64,000 bases of DNA. Origin: CAIVAT01 sp964473485 (lineage in GTDB: Bacteria > Bacteroidota > Bacteroidia > Bacteroidales > FEN-979). The DNA is taken from contig CAYYPH010000002.1 in the NCBI GenBank assembly GCA_964473485.1, positions 124,001 to 188,000 of the forward strand, read 5' to 3'. The notes below the pieces were generated by a model. The model saw only the letters and a list, made by a program, of their open reading frames with translations. It did not search any database and had not been told where the DNA came from. Made by a program: the position numbers and the translations under genes. The first letter of the stretch is position 1. Each line of letters opens with the position of its first letter. Shown here piece by piece: positions 9,335 to 16,106 of the stretch.

Positions 9335-10189
9335 ATGAAGAATGAAGAAAAAGTGAAAACTATGTTTAAGATTAAAGATATAGAATTAAAGAAAGCTTGG
9401 GACTTTCTTTGTGAATTAAATGACCAGTTGACTATTGATCAAAAATTGGAAATTGGTCAAATGCCGTGGGCATCTGAACATTATCTTGATCCAGAATATT
9501 ATGATGATATGATCGAAGCAACAAATAATATATACAAGGATGAAATTAAAACTTGCGGACAAGCTATTTATATTTCTCACAAAAATGGCAGAGCGATATT
9601 TATATCTGAAAGAAAAGAATGCTTAATGTCTGGAGGAATTACGGATATCTATCAACTATGCAAGGGACCATATCTTACTGACAAGTATGGCAATGTGCGG
9701 CCGGAATATGCAGGTAAGCTTATTCCAGGAGAATTCATATTATGGAGATCAGATTATGATGTTAGATTTCAAAAACATACTTCTGAACCAAATTTTGAAA
9801 CTTTTCATCATCGAAACGATGTGCAATGTCATTTTATTCTTAATCATAAAAATTTGACTCAACTATTTCTAAATATTCAAAACAATGAAAATGACATGTG
9901 GCCAAAATTACATCGTGAAGCTAAAGTAAATCCTAATTGTTTCATCGCAACAGCTGTCTATGGCTCACCTTATGCCAATGAAGTTATTATTTTGCAAGAA
10001 TTCAGAGATAATTGGTTATTAAGATTTTCGTTGGGAAGAGCCTTTGTCAGTTGTTATTATCAAATTTCCCCACCAGTAGCCCACCAGATTGTTAAGAATA
10101 TATATTTGAAAAAGATAACCAAATCATTATTAATAATACCCATTTTAAAGTTGGTGAATTATTTAATGCGAAAGGGGGTAATAATGTAG
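9335..10189 (+). CDS. CFI-box C-terminal domain protein (copy 1)
   Basis: The frame is open from 9194, but that start overlaps the previous gene; ATG 9281 and ATG 9335 (MKNEEKVKT) are better, and 9335 matches the layout of the paralogue at 24892. The ~285-residue product has a soluble, Lys/Glu-rich N-terminal part and an unrecognised middle domain. Its last ~80 residues carry the CFI-box: CFIATAVYGSPYANEV, then EFRDNWLL, a YYQISPP segment and a hydrophobic helix LLIIPILKLVNYL. This tail is an established but functionally obscure C-terminal domain. It is nearly the same as the tail of the protein at 24892-25755, while the N-terminal parts differ. Confidence 0.65.
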   Translation: MKNEEKVKTMFKIKDIELKKAWDFLCELNDQLTIDQKLEIGQMPWASEHYLDPEYYDDMIEATNNIYKDEIKTCGQAIYISHKNGRAIFISERKECLMSGGITDIYQLCKGPYLTDKYGNVRPEYAGKLIPGEFILWRSDYDVRFQKHTSEPNFETFHHRNDVQCHFILNHKNLTQLFLNIQNNENDMWPKLHREAKVNPNCFIATAVYGSPYANEVIILQEFRDNWLLRFSLGRAFVSCYYQISPPVAHQIVKNIYLKKITKSLLIIPILKLVNYLMRKGVIM

Positions 10190-10308
10190 TATGATTGAAC
10201 CGATAGATCATTATCTGCCTTCTAATTTATTTCACTTAAATGAAGGATGAAGCATAGTTGCTAACATTTCGAAAACGAAAATAATCATACCATAAAAAAT
10301 CAGATACT

Positions 10309-10776
10309 ATGACCGAGGAAATTATTAAAACAAAAAAAATTGTTATTGTTGATGATGAAGACAATACACGTATGGAGTTGCGCACTGACCCCAAAGGGAA
10401 CCCACAAATCATTTTAAGAGATAATATAGGTAACCCATCTATTCTGTTGTGTGTGGACGATAAAAACCGTCCTACCTTAATCTTAAATGCCGCTGATTCA
10501 ATGATACCTAACGTTGAAGCAAATGGTAGAGCAGCGAGCGATAGTTGTTTAACGCTTGCTCAAGAGGGCAAGGACATGTCCTTGCATATTGGTAGTGGGA
10601 TACATGGAAACAGGATTATACTATGCGTCGGTAAAAACAATGAATCAAATTTACTATTAATTGACAAAGATAATAATCTTAAAACGGCAGTGACTAGCGG
10701 TGATCAAGGGATAGGCAACGTGATAATTTTTAATAACGAACGGTCTATTGCGGCTTTAAGCCAATTAATAAAGTAA
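10309..10776 (+). CDS. Hypothetical beta-repeat protein
   Basis: This 155-residue protein is unrecognised. It begins MTEEIIKTKKIVIVDDEDN and continues with short beta units that repeat every 12-15 residues (RMELRTDPKGNPQIIL, RDNIGNPSILL, CVDDKNRPTLIL), which suggests a beta-solenoid or beta-sheet stack. A second run of similar units follows an ASDSCLTLAQEGKD linker (ILCVGKNNESNLLLIDKDNN). There is no signal peptide or membrane segment. It lies between the first CFI-box gene and the RiPP-like locus, with 119 and 269 nt gaps, and its own promoter cannot be seen clearly. No function is proposed. Confidence 0.5.
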   Translation: MTEEIIKTKKIVIVDDEDNTRMELRTDPKGNPQIILRDNIGNPSILLCVDDKNRPTLILNAADSMIPNVEANGRAASDSCLTLAQEGKDMSLHIGSGIHGNRIILCVGKNNESNLLLIDKDNNLKTAVTSGDQGIGNVIIFNNERSIAALSQLIK

Positions 10777-10994
10777 GGATGACCATCTCACTGATATAAG
10801 TATTTGGTATATCTGAAGTATTATCAGAAAACTCTGTGTCATATTATGGAAGACTAAATGAACAATGAATCCGCACCTATTCAAAAGAAATATTACTAAA
10901 ACAATTTCAAAGAATGATTTAAATGTAAAAATCAGGACTGACCATCCCAAATGATGTAAAATGAAACAGTGAAAACCAGAAATCACTATAATAA

Positions 10995-11025
10995 CGGGGC
11001 GATGCCGAAAAGCCAGATGAGTAGG
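10995..11025 (+). promoter_or_regulatory. 5' leader element, copy A (pseudoknot-like)
   Basis: This copy reads GGGGCGATGCC, then GAAAAGCC, AGAT and GAGTAGG. GGC can pair with the later GCC, and CC before GAAAA can pair with the final GG, giving an H-type pseudoknot. It lies 20 nt before the start codon of the 11046 gene. Three related copies (11724, 12054, 12360) hold the same position before neighbouring genes. Confidence 0.55.
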
Positions 11026-11045
11026 GGATAAAAAAATATGAAACT

Positions 11046-11606
11046 ATGAGAAACTCACCAGTTGAAAAAATTCTTGACCATATCAAAGCTATTGAAGTAA
11101 ATATCGACGGTCTTATTTATTTACCAGGGATAATCACGAGAACACTGCCAAAATATTCTGGGCAAATTAGTAATAGCGGTATTATTACCTTAAATTTAAA
11201 CTATGAATATGAGACTGTTGATGATTACAATGGAGCTGCATACATTCTTACTTCAATTTTATCTTTAAGTAATTATTATGTAGATCAAATTGATTATCAC
11301 ACAAAAGAAATTTGCGGTATATTAGAGGGTCAAGTAGATCAAAATATAATCAATGAGTTATATTCAAATCTTTCAGGCCATTTTTTTCTTCCAGATCCTG
11401 AATTAGAAGAAAATTTGTATGATGCTTCATTAACCTTTTTAAGTAATAAGGAAGACAGGTTCAAAGAAATTTATTCAAGTTCATTTTATTCCCCTAAGGG
11501 CACTAAATATTTAGGGGCAATTTGGAGTATAATCATCAACTATTGGAAGGTTTGCGAGCCAATTCAAAGTTATTTAGATGATTTGAAAAATTCAATGCAA
11601 AAATAG
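11046..11606 (+). CDS. Hypothetical protein, first gene of the leader-element array
   Basis: This 186-residue soluble, mostly acidic protein has no signal peptide, membrane segment or recognisable motif. The secondary-structure pattern is a short N-terminal helix, a beta segment (SGIITLNLNYEYETVDDYNG) and a largely helical C-terminal half. It is preceded at 20 nt by leader copy A, the same element that precedes the candidate RiPP precursor and two other small genes. On that basis it is probably expressed and regulated with the RiPP-like locus. It could be an immunity or accessory protein, but nothing in the sequence settles this. Confidence 0.5.
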   Translation: MRNSPVEKILDHIKAIEVNIDGLIYLPGIITRTLPKYSGQISNSGIITLNLNYEYETVDDYNGAAYILTSILSLSNYYVDQIDYHTKEICGILEGQVDQNIINELYSNLSGHFFLPDPELEENLYDASLTFLSNKEDRFKEIYSSSFYSPKGTKYLGAIWSIIINYWKVCEPIQSYLDDLKNSMQK

Positions 11607-11723
11607 TCGTGGAGTATGTTTATACTAAGCCATTTTATTGATAATTCATCCGATTGTATCCATTGCAAAGTATAATATTCAGACTGTACCTTTTAGATCA
11701 CAAGCTAAAGTTATTTTATGGAA

Positions 11724-11757
11724 AAGGCGAAATCCCGAAAAGCCTTAACAGAGTAGG
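11724..11757 (+). promoter_or_regulatory. 5' leader element, copy B, before the precursor peptide
   Basis: This copy reads AAGGCGAAATCCC, then GAAAAGCCTT, AACA and GAGTAGGG. AAGGC pairs with GCCTT (5 bp) and CCC with GGG (3 bp), so the pairing possible in copy A is kept and extended here. It ends 21 nt before the ATG of the 39-residue precursor gene at 11779. Confidence 0.6.
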
Positions 11758-11778
11758 GAAGAATTAAATATCACAAGT

Positions 11779-11898
11779 ATGAAAAGTTACAAAAAAGCAA
11801 AAATTGTGGCTAAAAACAACCCACAAGGGTCGTACTCAGCCGGATGCCCTCATGCAATTCCAAGTTCAGGATGCAGATATTGTGAGGTTACTAAGTAG
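11779..11898 (+). CDS. Candidate RiPP precursor peptide, 39 aa, three Cys
   Basis: ATG 11779 opens a 39-codon frame ending at TAG 11896-11898. The peptide has a basic leader-like N-terminus (MKSYKKAKIVAKNNPQGSY) and a core-like C-terminus GCPHAIPSSGCRYCEVTK with Cys23, Cys32 and Cys35. A short Lys-rich leader ahead of a Gly/Ser/Cys-rich tail, near an rSAM/SPASM maturase with an N-terminal RRE-like domain, is the usual layout of radical-SAM-modified RiPPs. A hairpin follows directly (11905-11943). Another frame through the same DNA (11804-12031) has no such support. The likely modification would be a thioether or other Cys- or Ser-linked crosslink, which is inference. The last codons recur at 12743-12757. 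Confidence 0.65.
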   Translation: MKSYKKAKIVAKNNPQGSYSAGCPHAIPSSGCRYCEVTK

Positions 11899-11946
11899 TC
11901 TGATTTGTCAGGCATCTTCGAATTATTGGGGATGCCTGGCAATTAG
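11885..11946 (+). repeat. 62-bp direct repeat, copy 1, with 12-bp hairpin
   Basis: It covers the last codons of the precursor gene and a stem TTGTCAGGCATC / GATGCCTGGCAA (one G-T wobble) around a 14-nt loop. It matches 12744-12805 with only three differences. No T tract follows, so it is more likely an attenuating or mRNA-protecting hairpin than a full terminator. Confidence 0.8.
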
Positions 11947-12053
11947 ATTTAAATACTTTAAACTTAGCAAAGAATGCTCCACCGCCCAAAAAAACACACA
12001 TTTATTCATCGGAACGGAGAAATTGGATTAAATCATTATGCGAAATTGGAGTT

Positions 12054-12078
12054 AACCGAAAATCCCAAAAAGAGTAGG
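12054..12078 (+). promoter_or_regulatory. 5' leader element, copy C (degenerate)
   Basis: Reads AACCGAAAATCCC, then AAAAA and GAGTAGG, 23 nt before the start of the zinc-ribbon gene at 12102. The GCC arm seen in copies A, B and D is missing, but the CCGAAAA-like and GAGTAGG blocks and the spacing to the start codon remain. This may be a worn copy, or the pseudoknot may not be strictly required. Confidence 0.4.
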
Positions 12079-12101
12079 TGCTAATCTTAAATCAATTTAC
12101 T

Positions 12102-12242
12102 ATGGCAAAAAGAATCTGTGCAAAATGCGGTAAAGAACATGATGTTCAAGGTGGAAAAACTTGCGAAAAGGGTCATTTCATTTGTAAATATTGTGGTTAC
12201 GATCACCACCATTGCCCCCTTTGTGGAAAAAAAATGGCATAA
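12102..12242 (+). CDS. Zinc-ribbon microprotein, 46 aa
   Basis: ATG 12102 to TAA 12240-12242 encodes 46 residues, too short for most gene callers. The sequence is dense in metal ligands: CAKCGKEH, then CEKGH, CKYCGYDHHHC and CPLCGKK, which would supply two zinc sites of rubredoxin or zinc-ribbon type, with an HHH triplet between. It is preceded at 23 nt by degenerate leader copy C and lies between the precursor and the 104-residue protein. A DNA/RNA-binding or protein-docking role is possible, as is a second, Cys-rich modification substrate for the maturase; the sequence does not choose between these. Confidence 0.6.
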   Translation: MAKRICAKCGKEHDVQGGKTCEKGHFICKYCGYDHHHCPLCGKKMA

Positions 12243-12359
12243 TAACGATGATTAGGTAAATTGCGGTAATGGTTTTGATTAATGAAGGAATTATTCTAAT
12301 TATCGAAAACTAACCATGCCGGAACAATTAGTGTGGAGTCCAGATACCACTAAAAAAAA

Positions 12360-12390
12360 CGGGGCAAAACCGAAAAGCCTAATGAGTAGG
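12360..12390 (+). promoter_or_regulatory. 5' leader element, copy D (pseudoknot-like)
   Basis: Reads CGGGGCAAAACC, then GAAAAGCC, TAAT and GAGTAGG, 22 nt before the start at 12413. GGC/GCC and CC/GG pairing is possible exactly as in copy A, while the linker bases have changed. Confidence 0.55.
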
Positions 12391-12412
12391 ATAATAATTA
12401 AAACTTTATACG

Positions 12413-12727
12413 ATGAAACTTTTGATCAGAAGAAATCAAGACACAGGTTTTATGGGTGGCATTAGCTTTGTTTTAGAAGCAAAAGTAGAATTGACCCAAG
12501 AAGAATCGGAACTAGTTAAAAAATATAAAGCACATAAAGAAGTGCTTTATTCAGCTGGTAATCGCGAATACACGATTAACGATCTTGTCTCAGGCAGTCG
12601 CGACAAATGTAAGGATATTACCATTCTGTTAAACAATGAAGAGGTTTATAAAAATGCCTGCGAACATTTCAAAACATATTTAGAAGTTATGAGAAGTTTT
12701 GGAGGAGAAGAGGTAATAGAATATTAA
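12413..12727 (+). CDS. Hypothetical 104-aa protein of the RiPP-like locus
   Basis: A 104-residue soluble protein beginning MKLLIRRNQDTGFMGGISF, with strand-strand-helix character in the first half (VLEAKVELTQEESELVKKYK) and a C-terminal helical part containing Cys residues (DKCKDITILL, KNACEHFKTYLEVM). It has no signal peptide or membrane segment. It is preceded by leader copy D, the best-formed copy along with A and B, and is followed after 16 nt by the second 62-bp repeat. I do not recognise the family. Its placement among the leader-preceded genes suggests a locus-specific partner or immunity protein. Confidence 0.55.
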   Translation: MKLLIRRNQDTGFMGGISFVLEAKVELTQEESELVKKYKAHKEVLYSAGNREYTINDLVSGSRDKCKDITILLNNEEVYKNACEHFKTYLEVMRSFGGEEVIEY

Positions 12728-12743
12728 GGCATTAAAAGTTTGA

Positions 12744-12805
12744 AGGTTACCAAGTAATCTGATTTGTCAGGCATCTTCGAATTATTGGGGATGCCTGACA
12801 ATTAG
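12744..12805 (+). repeat. 62-bp direct repeat, copy 2, containing the tail of a lost precursor gene
   Basis: Differs from 11885-11946 at three places. One is a synonymous Thr codon change (ACT to ACC), one changes TAG to TAA, and one turns the wobble pair in the stem into a Watson-Crick pair, so TTGTCAGGCATC / GATGCCTGACAA is now perfect. The reading V-T-K-stop at 12746-12757 is kept. Only the last codons of the second precursor remain, directly before the maturase gene. Confidence 0.75.
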
Positions 12806-12834
12806 GGTCTTAATAGTATAAAATAAAGAAGGAT

Positions 12835-14280
12835 ATGCTCATACGTCAAACAAAAGACACATTTATTCGCAGGTATGGTGATATTGGATATATTACCAAT
12901 CAATTGACGAAACACGATAGGGTTTTCAATGATACCGGTGGGGATTTCTTAGAATCAATCAATCGAACCCCAAAAAATATAGATTCAATTGTTCATGATT
13001 TATTTCCATTGTATAAGGATGTGTCAATTGATGTATTAAAACTGGACTTTATCGAGTTTGTTCAGGATTTAGAGAAAGATGGGTTTTTAGTAACCGGGGA
13101 TAATTCATCTGAATTGGATAAAAAGGAACCAACATTTAGCTATAAATCAGCCAACCCAAAAACGGCTATTAACGACTTCACAAATCCTGACAAAAAGGAT
13201 ATACTCAATAATACCGCAACATTTTTTTACGAAGAGTTTCATAAAAACCCACAAATCTTAGGTTTACAAATTGAAGTTACATCCCGCTGCAATGAGCGCT
13301 GTATCCATTGTTACTTACCCAATGAAAAGAAAGATATAGGGAAAGATATTGAATTACCCATGATCATACGCGTATTGGATGAGGCTAAAGCAATGGGGAC
13401 ATTACAGTTAACTCTTTCTGGTGGCGAAGTGTTCATGCACAAAGAGATCGCGAATATATTACGTCATGCCCGTAAAAATGATTTCTCCATAAGTATTTTG
13501 AGCAATCTTGTTCTTCTATCAGATGAACATATTTCAGTTTTGAAAGAAATTAACCCATCCCTGGTACAAGTTTCACTTTATTCAATGAACGCAGCGGAAC
13601 ACGATTCAATTACCCGGGTTAAAGGTTCATTTGGGAAAACCAAAAGCAGCATTGAACGACTTGTGGCCTCTGATATTCCTTTACAGATTAGTTGTCCGGT
13701 TATGAAGGTCAATTTCAGATCGTATAAAGATGTATTGGCCTATGCAAAAGATTTGCGTACAAAGGCTTATACGGATTTTATTATGATGGCACAAACTGAT
13801 TATAATACGAAGAATCTTGAACAAAGAATAAGTATAAAAGAGACGGAAATGCTTTTGGAAGATATTCTGAACTTCGATTGGGATTATCTTAATACAACTT
13901 TGCAACAGGATCCCAAAAGCAAGGATATTGAAAAATTTAAGAATCTCCCGGTGTGTGGTGTTGGTGTTGATAATATTTGTCTTGCGGTTAATGGGAATTA
14001 TTATCCATGTGCAGGATGGCAGGGATTGGTAGTGGGAAATGCCAATAAACAAAGTCTGAGAGAGATTTGGGAAAATTCTGAGCAATTAAAAGCGCTTCGA
14101 ACAATAACCAATGCTTCTTTCCCACAATGTATTGTTTGCGATGCTCTGGATTATTGTGCTTTATGTTTAGTTCGGAATTATAATGAAAATAATGGAGACA
14201 TGTTTAAAATACCACACCACTTTTGTGAAGTGGCTTCTTTAAACAAAAAAATGGTACTTGAAAAAGTTAATAAAACTTAA
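12835..14280 (+). CDS. Radical SAM/SPASM peptide maturase with N-terminal RRE-like domain
   Basis: This is a 481-residue protein. Residues 1-90 resemble a PqqD-like RiPP recognition element (RRE): beta strands, then IDSIVHDLFPLYKDVSIDVLK and a winged C-terminal helix ending in DLEKDGFLV. A radical SAM core follows, with Cys152, Cys156 and Cys159 (CNERCIHC) binding the SAM-associated [4Fe-4S] cluster and SGGE at 195-198. The C-terminal ~100 residues hold a SPASM domain with about nine Cys (CGVGVDNIC, YYPCAGW, CIVCDALDYCALC, FC) for auxiliary clusters. This architecture is typical of PqqE- and sactipeptide/ranthipeptide-type maturases. The start ATG 12835 has a GAAGGAT stretch just upstream. 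Its natural substrate is probably the 39-residue peptide at 11779. Confidence 0.85.
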   Translation: MLIRQTKDTFIRRYGDIGYITNQLTKHDRVFNDTGGDFLESINRTPKNIDSIVHDLFPLYKDVSIDVLKLDFIEFVQDLEKDGFLVTGDNSSELDKKEPTFSYKSANPKTAINDFTNPDKKDILNNTATFFYEEFHKNPQILGLQIEVTSRCNERCIHCYLPNEKKDIGKDIELPMIIRVLDEAKAMGTLQLTLSGGEVFMHKEIANILRHARKNDFSISILSNLVLLSDEHISVLKEINPSLVQVSLYSMNAAEHDSITRVKGSFGKTKSSIERLVASDIPLQISCPVMKVNFRSYKDVLAYAKDLRTKAYTDFIMMAQTDYNTKNLEQRISIKETEMLLEDILNFDWDYLNTTLQQDPKSKDIEKFKNLPVCGVGVDNICLAVNGNYYPCAGWQGLVVGNANKQSLREIWENSEQLKALRTITNASFPQCIVCDALDYCALCLVRNYNENNGDMFKIPHHFCEVASLNKKMVLEKVNKT

Positions 14281-14290
14281 CCCATAGTTC

Positions 14291-15064
14291 ATGCTTCCCA
14301 AATTCGATAAAATCGCATCAAAAATTTGTGATTGTCATGTTCATTTTGGAAAATTCAGGGATGATTACTATAGTGCATCACAAGTAGTAAACTGGTATAC
14401 AGAACTTGGAATTGATAAAGTATGCATCATGCATTTAGGATCTTCATGGCCTCTGGAAACTGAAAATGAAAAACAAATCGTGGATTCGCTACCCAACGAA
14501 AGATATGTTTATAATCTATGGGTTACACCTGATATGTATGATTTGGATCCCGATTTAAAAAGGTATGATAACCTTCATTATAAAGTGATTAAAATTCATA
14601 CCTATGACAGAAAAGATTGGCATGAAATGCCAAATAAAATACGAGGAGTCATTGAAGTAGCAGTTAAGAAGAATATTCCGGTAATGTTCCATACAGGGGG
14701 CTGGATAGGATCAAATGCAATTCAATTTTACAAATTTTGCCGGGAATACCCCGAAGTGACCTTTATATTGGCACATGGAAGACCCATTTCACAAGCAATC
14801 ACAGTGTTGAAGGGTACAAAAAATACCTATGTTGACAGTTCTTTTCTCCCGATTGAAAGCATACAATTATTATGTAGTTCGGGTTTATCCCACAAAATAA
14901 TTTTTGGAACAGATTTTCCCATTATGAAAACATTCTGGCCTGAAATCAATTTAATAACCTGGTATAAAAACCATGTTTTTGAGCTTATTCGGGAATTTGG
15001 TGAAAAGGAATTCATGTACTGGTCGCATGAGAATTTCTATAAGCTGATCCTGAAGAGCAACTAG
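14291..15064 (+). CDS. Amidohydrolase-related protein (PF04909-like)
   Basis: This 257-residue TIM-barrel hydrolase starts 10 bp after the maturase. Metal-binding motifs are in order: HxH (His16 and His18 in CDCHVHF), a His in MFHTGG, a His in LAHGRP and an Asp in FGTDFPI. Members of this superfamily hydrolyse amides or decarboxylate with one or two divalent metals. Its tight coupling to an rSAM/SPASM gene suggests it acts on the modified peptide, for instance by cleaving the leader or an amide in the product, but this is inference. A 5' fragment of a close relative sits at 30991-31062. All metal ligands appear present. Confidence 0.8.
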   Translation: MLPKFDKIASKICDCHVHFGKFRDDYYSASQVVNWYTELGIDKVCIMHLGSSWPLETENEKQIVDSLPNERYVYNLWVTPDMYDLDPDLKRYDNLHYKVIKIHTYDRKDWHEMPNKIRGVIEVAVKKNIPVMFHTGGWIGSNAIQFYKFCREYPEVTFILAHGRPISQAITVLKGTKNTYVDSSFLPIESIQLLCSSGLSHKIIFGTDFPIMKTFWPEINLITWYKNHVFELIREFGEKEFMYWSHENFYKLILKSN

Positions 15065-15128
15065 TAATACTGTTAGTAAGAATTAACATGAGACCAACAT
15101 TAAAAGGTTAATATTAAAATCCAACAGA

Positions 15129-15329
15129 ATGATTGAAATAATAAAAATATTTGCTACAATATTCCTTTTTGTCTGGGGATCAGCTTTCATTTCTTTCATT
15201 TACCAAGTTATTTCCAATCCTATTAGAGACCACGAATGGTGGGAATTGGTAAAATGTATCCCTGTGATTATCTTTATGATAATTGTTACTATCGTTATCT
15301 TTTGGATAATAAAATGGATATGGGTTTAG
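15129..15329 (+). CDS. Small two-helix membrane protein
   Basis: This 66-residue protein consists mainly of two hydrophobic helices (KIFATIFLFVWGSAFISFIY and VIIFMIIVTIVIFWIIKWIWV) joined by a short charged loop, NPIRDHEWWELVK. It lies between the amidohydrolase and the PP2C gene in the same direction. It could be an immunity or membrane-anchoring partner for either module. There is no recognised family. Confidence 0.55.
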   Translation: MIEIIKIFATIFLFVWGSAFISFIYQVISNPIRDHEWWELVKCIPVIIFMIIVTIVIFWIIKWIWV

Positions 15330-15392
15330 AACTATTGAAAATCTGCCAAATGTTGCGTTACCGATTAATTGAAAAGGTTTAATAAAAATTAT

Positions 15393-16100
15393 ATGATGTT
15401 TAACATATCTGCCTTTACTCATGTTGGAACCGAAAGAAGGTCAAACCAAGACAGTATTCTGGTCAATGGCCTGCTATTGAATAAAGGAGAAGTTCTTTTA
15501 CCGGAACAAGATAGCTGTTTTTGTTTCGTTGCAGATGGGGTTGGAGGAAACAGGGTCGGCGAATTTGCTTCAAACTTTGTTTTGGAAAAGCTGAAAATAC
15601 TTTCGGACACGAATACGGAAAATCTGGAGCAACTACTTGTTCATATAAATGAGCTTCTTTTATGTGAATCACAAGCAAATATAAAAATCAAAGGAACTGC
15701 GACTACTCTTACTGGCCTGGTTTGTAATGATGATGCTTTTAAAATTATCCATGCAGGTGATTCACAAATTTGGTTGTTAAGAGACGACATGTTTTTTAAG
15801 ATTACCACTGATCAAGTATTGTCTGAAAATGAACCGAATAGCCCCATAACAAGTTACTTTGGAGGCACTGGTGATTATTTGACTTTTGATACAGGCAGTA
15901 CGGTTAATGAAGCTCTTATTGATGATGTCTTCCTAATTTGCTCAGATGGACTCTTTAAATCCATCAACATAAAATTCATTAAATCAATTCTAAAGGTTGA
16001 AACGAATTGGAAAATAATTACCCATCAGATCCTTGAAAATTGCTTGCAATCAGGAGCACCTGATAACATTAGTATAATACTCATTCAAAGAATAAATTAA
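15393..16100 (+). CDS. PP2C-family Ser/Thr protein phosphatase
   Basis: A phosphatase of about 235 residues; I take ATG 15393 (or 15396), since the TTG at 15369 adds nothing conserved. PPM/PP2C motifs appear in order: GTERRSNQDSILV with the metal-binding Asp20, FVADGVGGNRVGEFAS with Asp48, GTATTLTGL, IIHAGDSQIWLLR, ICSDGLF and GAPDNISIILI. It has no membrane segment. It is followed after 6 nt by the large Ser/Thr kinase gene. It should reverse phosphorylation by that kinase, as in other bacterial kinase/PP2C pairs. Confidence 0.88.
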   Translation: MMFNISAFTHVGTERRSNQDSILVNGLLLNKGEVLLPEQDSCFCFVADGVGGNRVGEFASNFVLEKLKILSDTNTENLEQLLVHINELLLCESQANIKIKGTATTLTGLVCNDDAFKIIHAGDSQIWLLRDDMFFKITTDQVLSENEPNSPITSYFGGTGDYLTFDTGSTVNEALIDDVFLICSDGLFKSINIKFIKSILKVETNWKIITHQILENCLQSGAPDNISIILIQRIN

Positions 16101-16106
16101 ACGGCA

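Noticed and set aside
10995..11025. Known riboswitch (TPP, preQ1, cobalamin, fluoride) reading of the leader element
   Set aside because: None of the required core sequences is present (for example no CTGAGA of TPP), and the four neighbouring genes are not of the expected classes.
11905..11943. Intrinsic terminator reading of the post-precursor hairpin
   Set aside because: No T tract follows the stem in either copy; attenuation or mRNA stabilisation fits better.
11804..12031. 75-aa frame overlapping the precursor peptide
   Set aside because: It has no leader element, no recognised motif and runs through the precursor and its hairpin in another frame; the 39-aa frame has leader B at the right distance, a leader/core layout and a conserved stop region.
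15369..15392. TTG start for the PP2C gene
   Set aside because: The extra residues do not belong to the family's conserved start; ATG 15393 is better placed.
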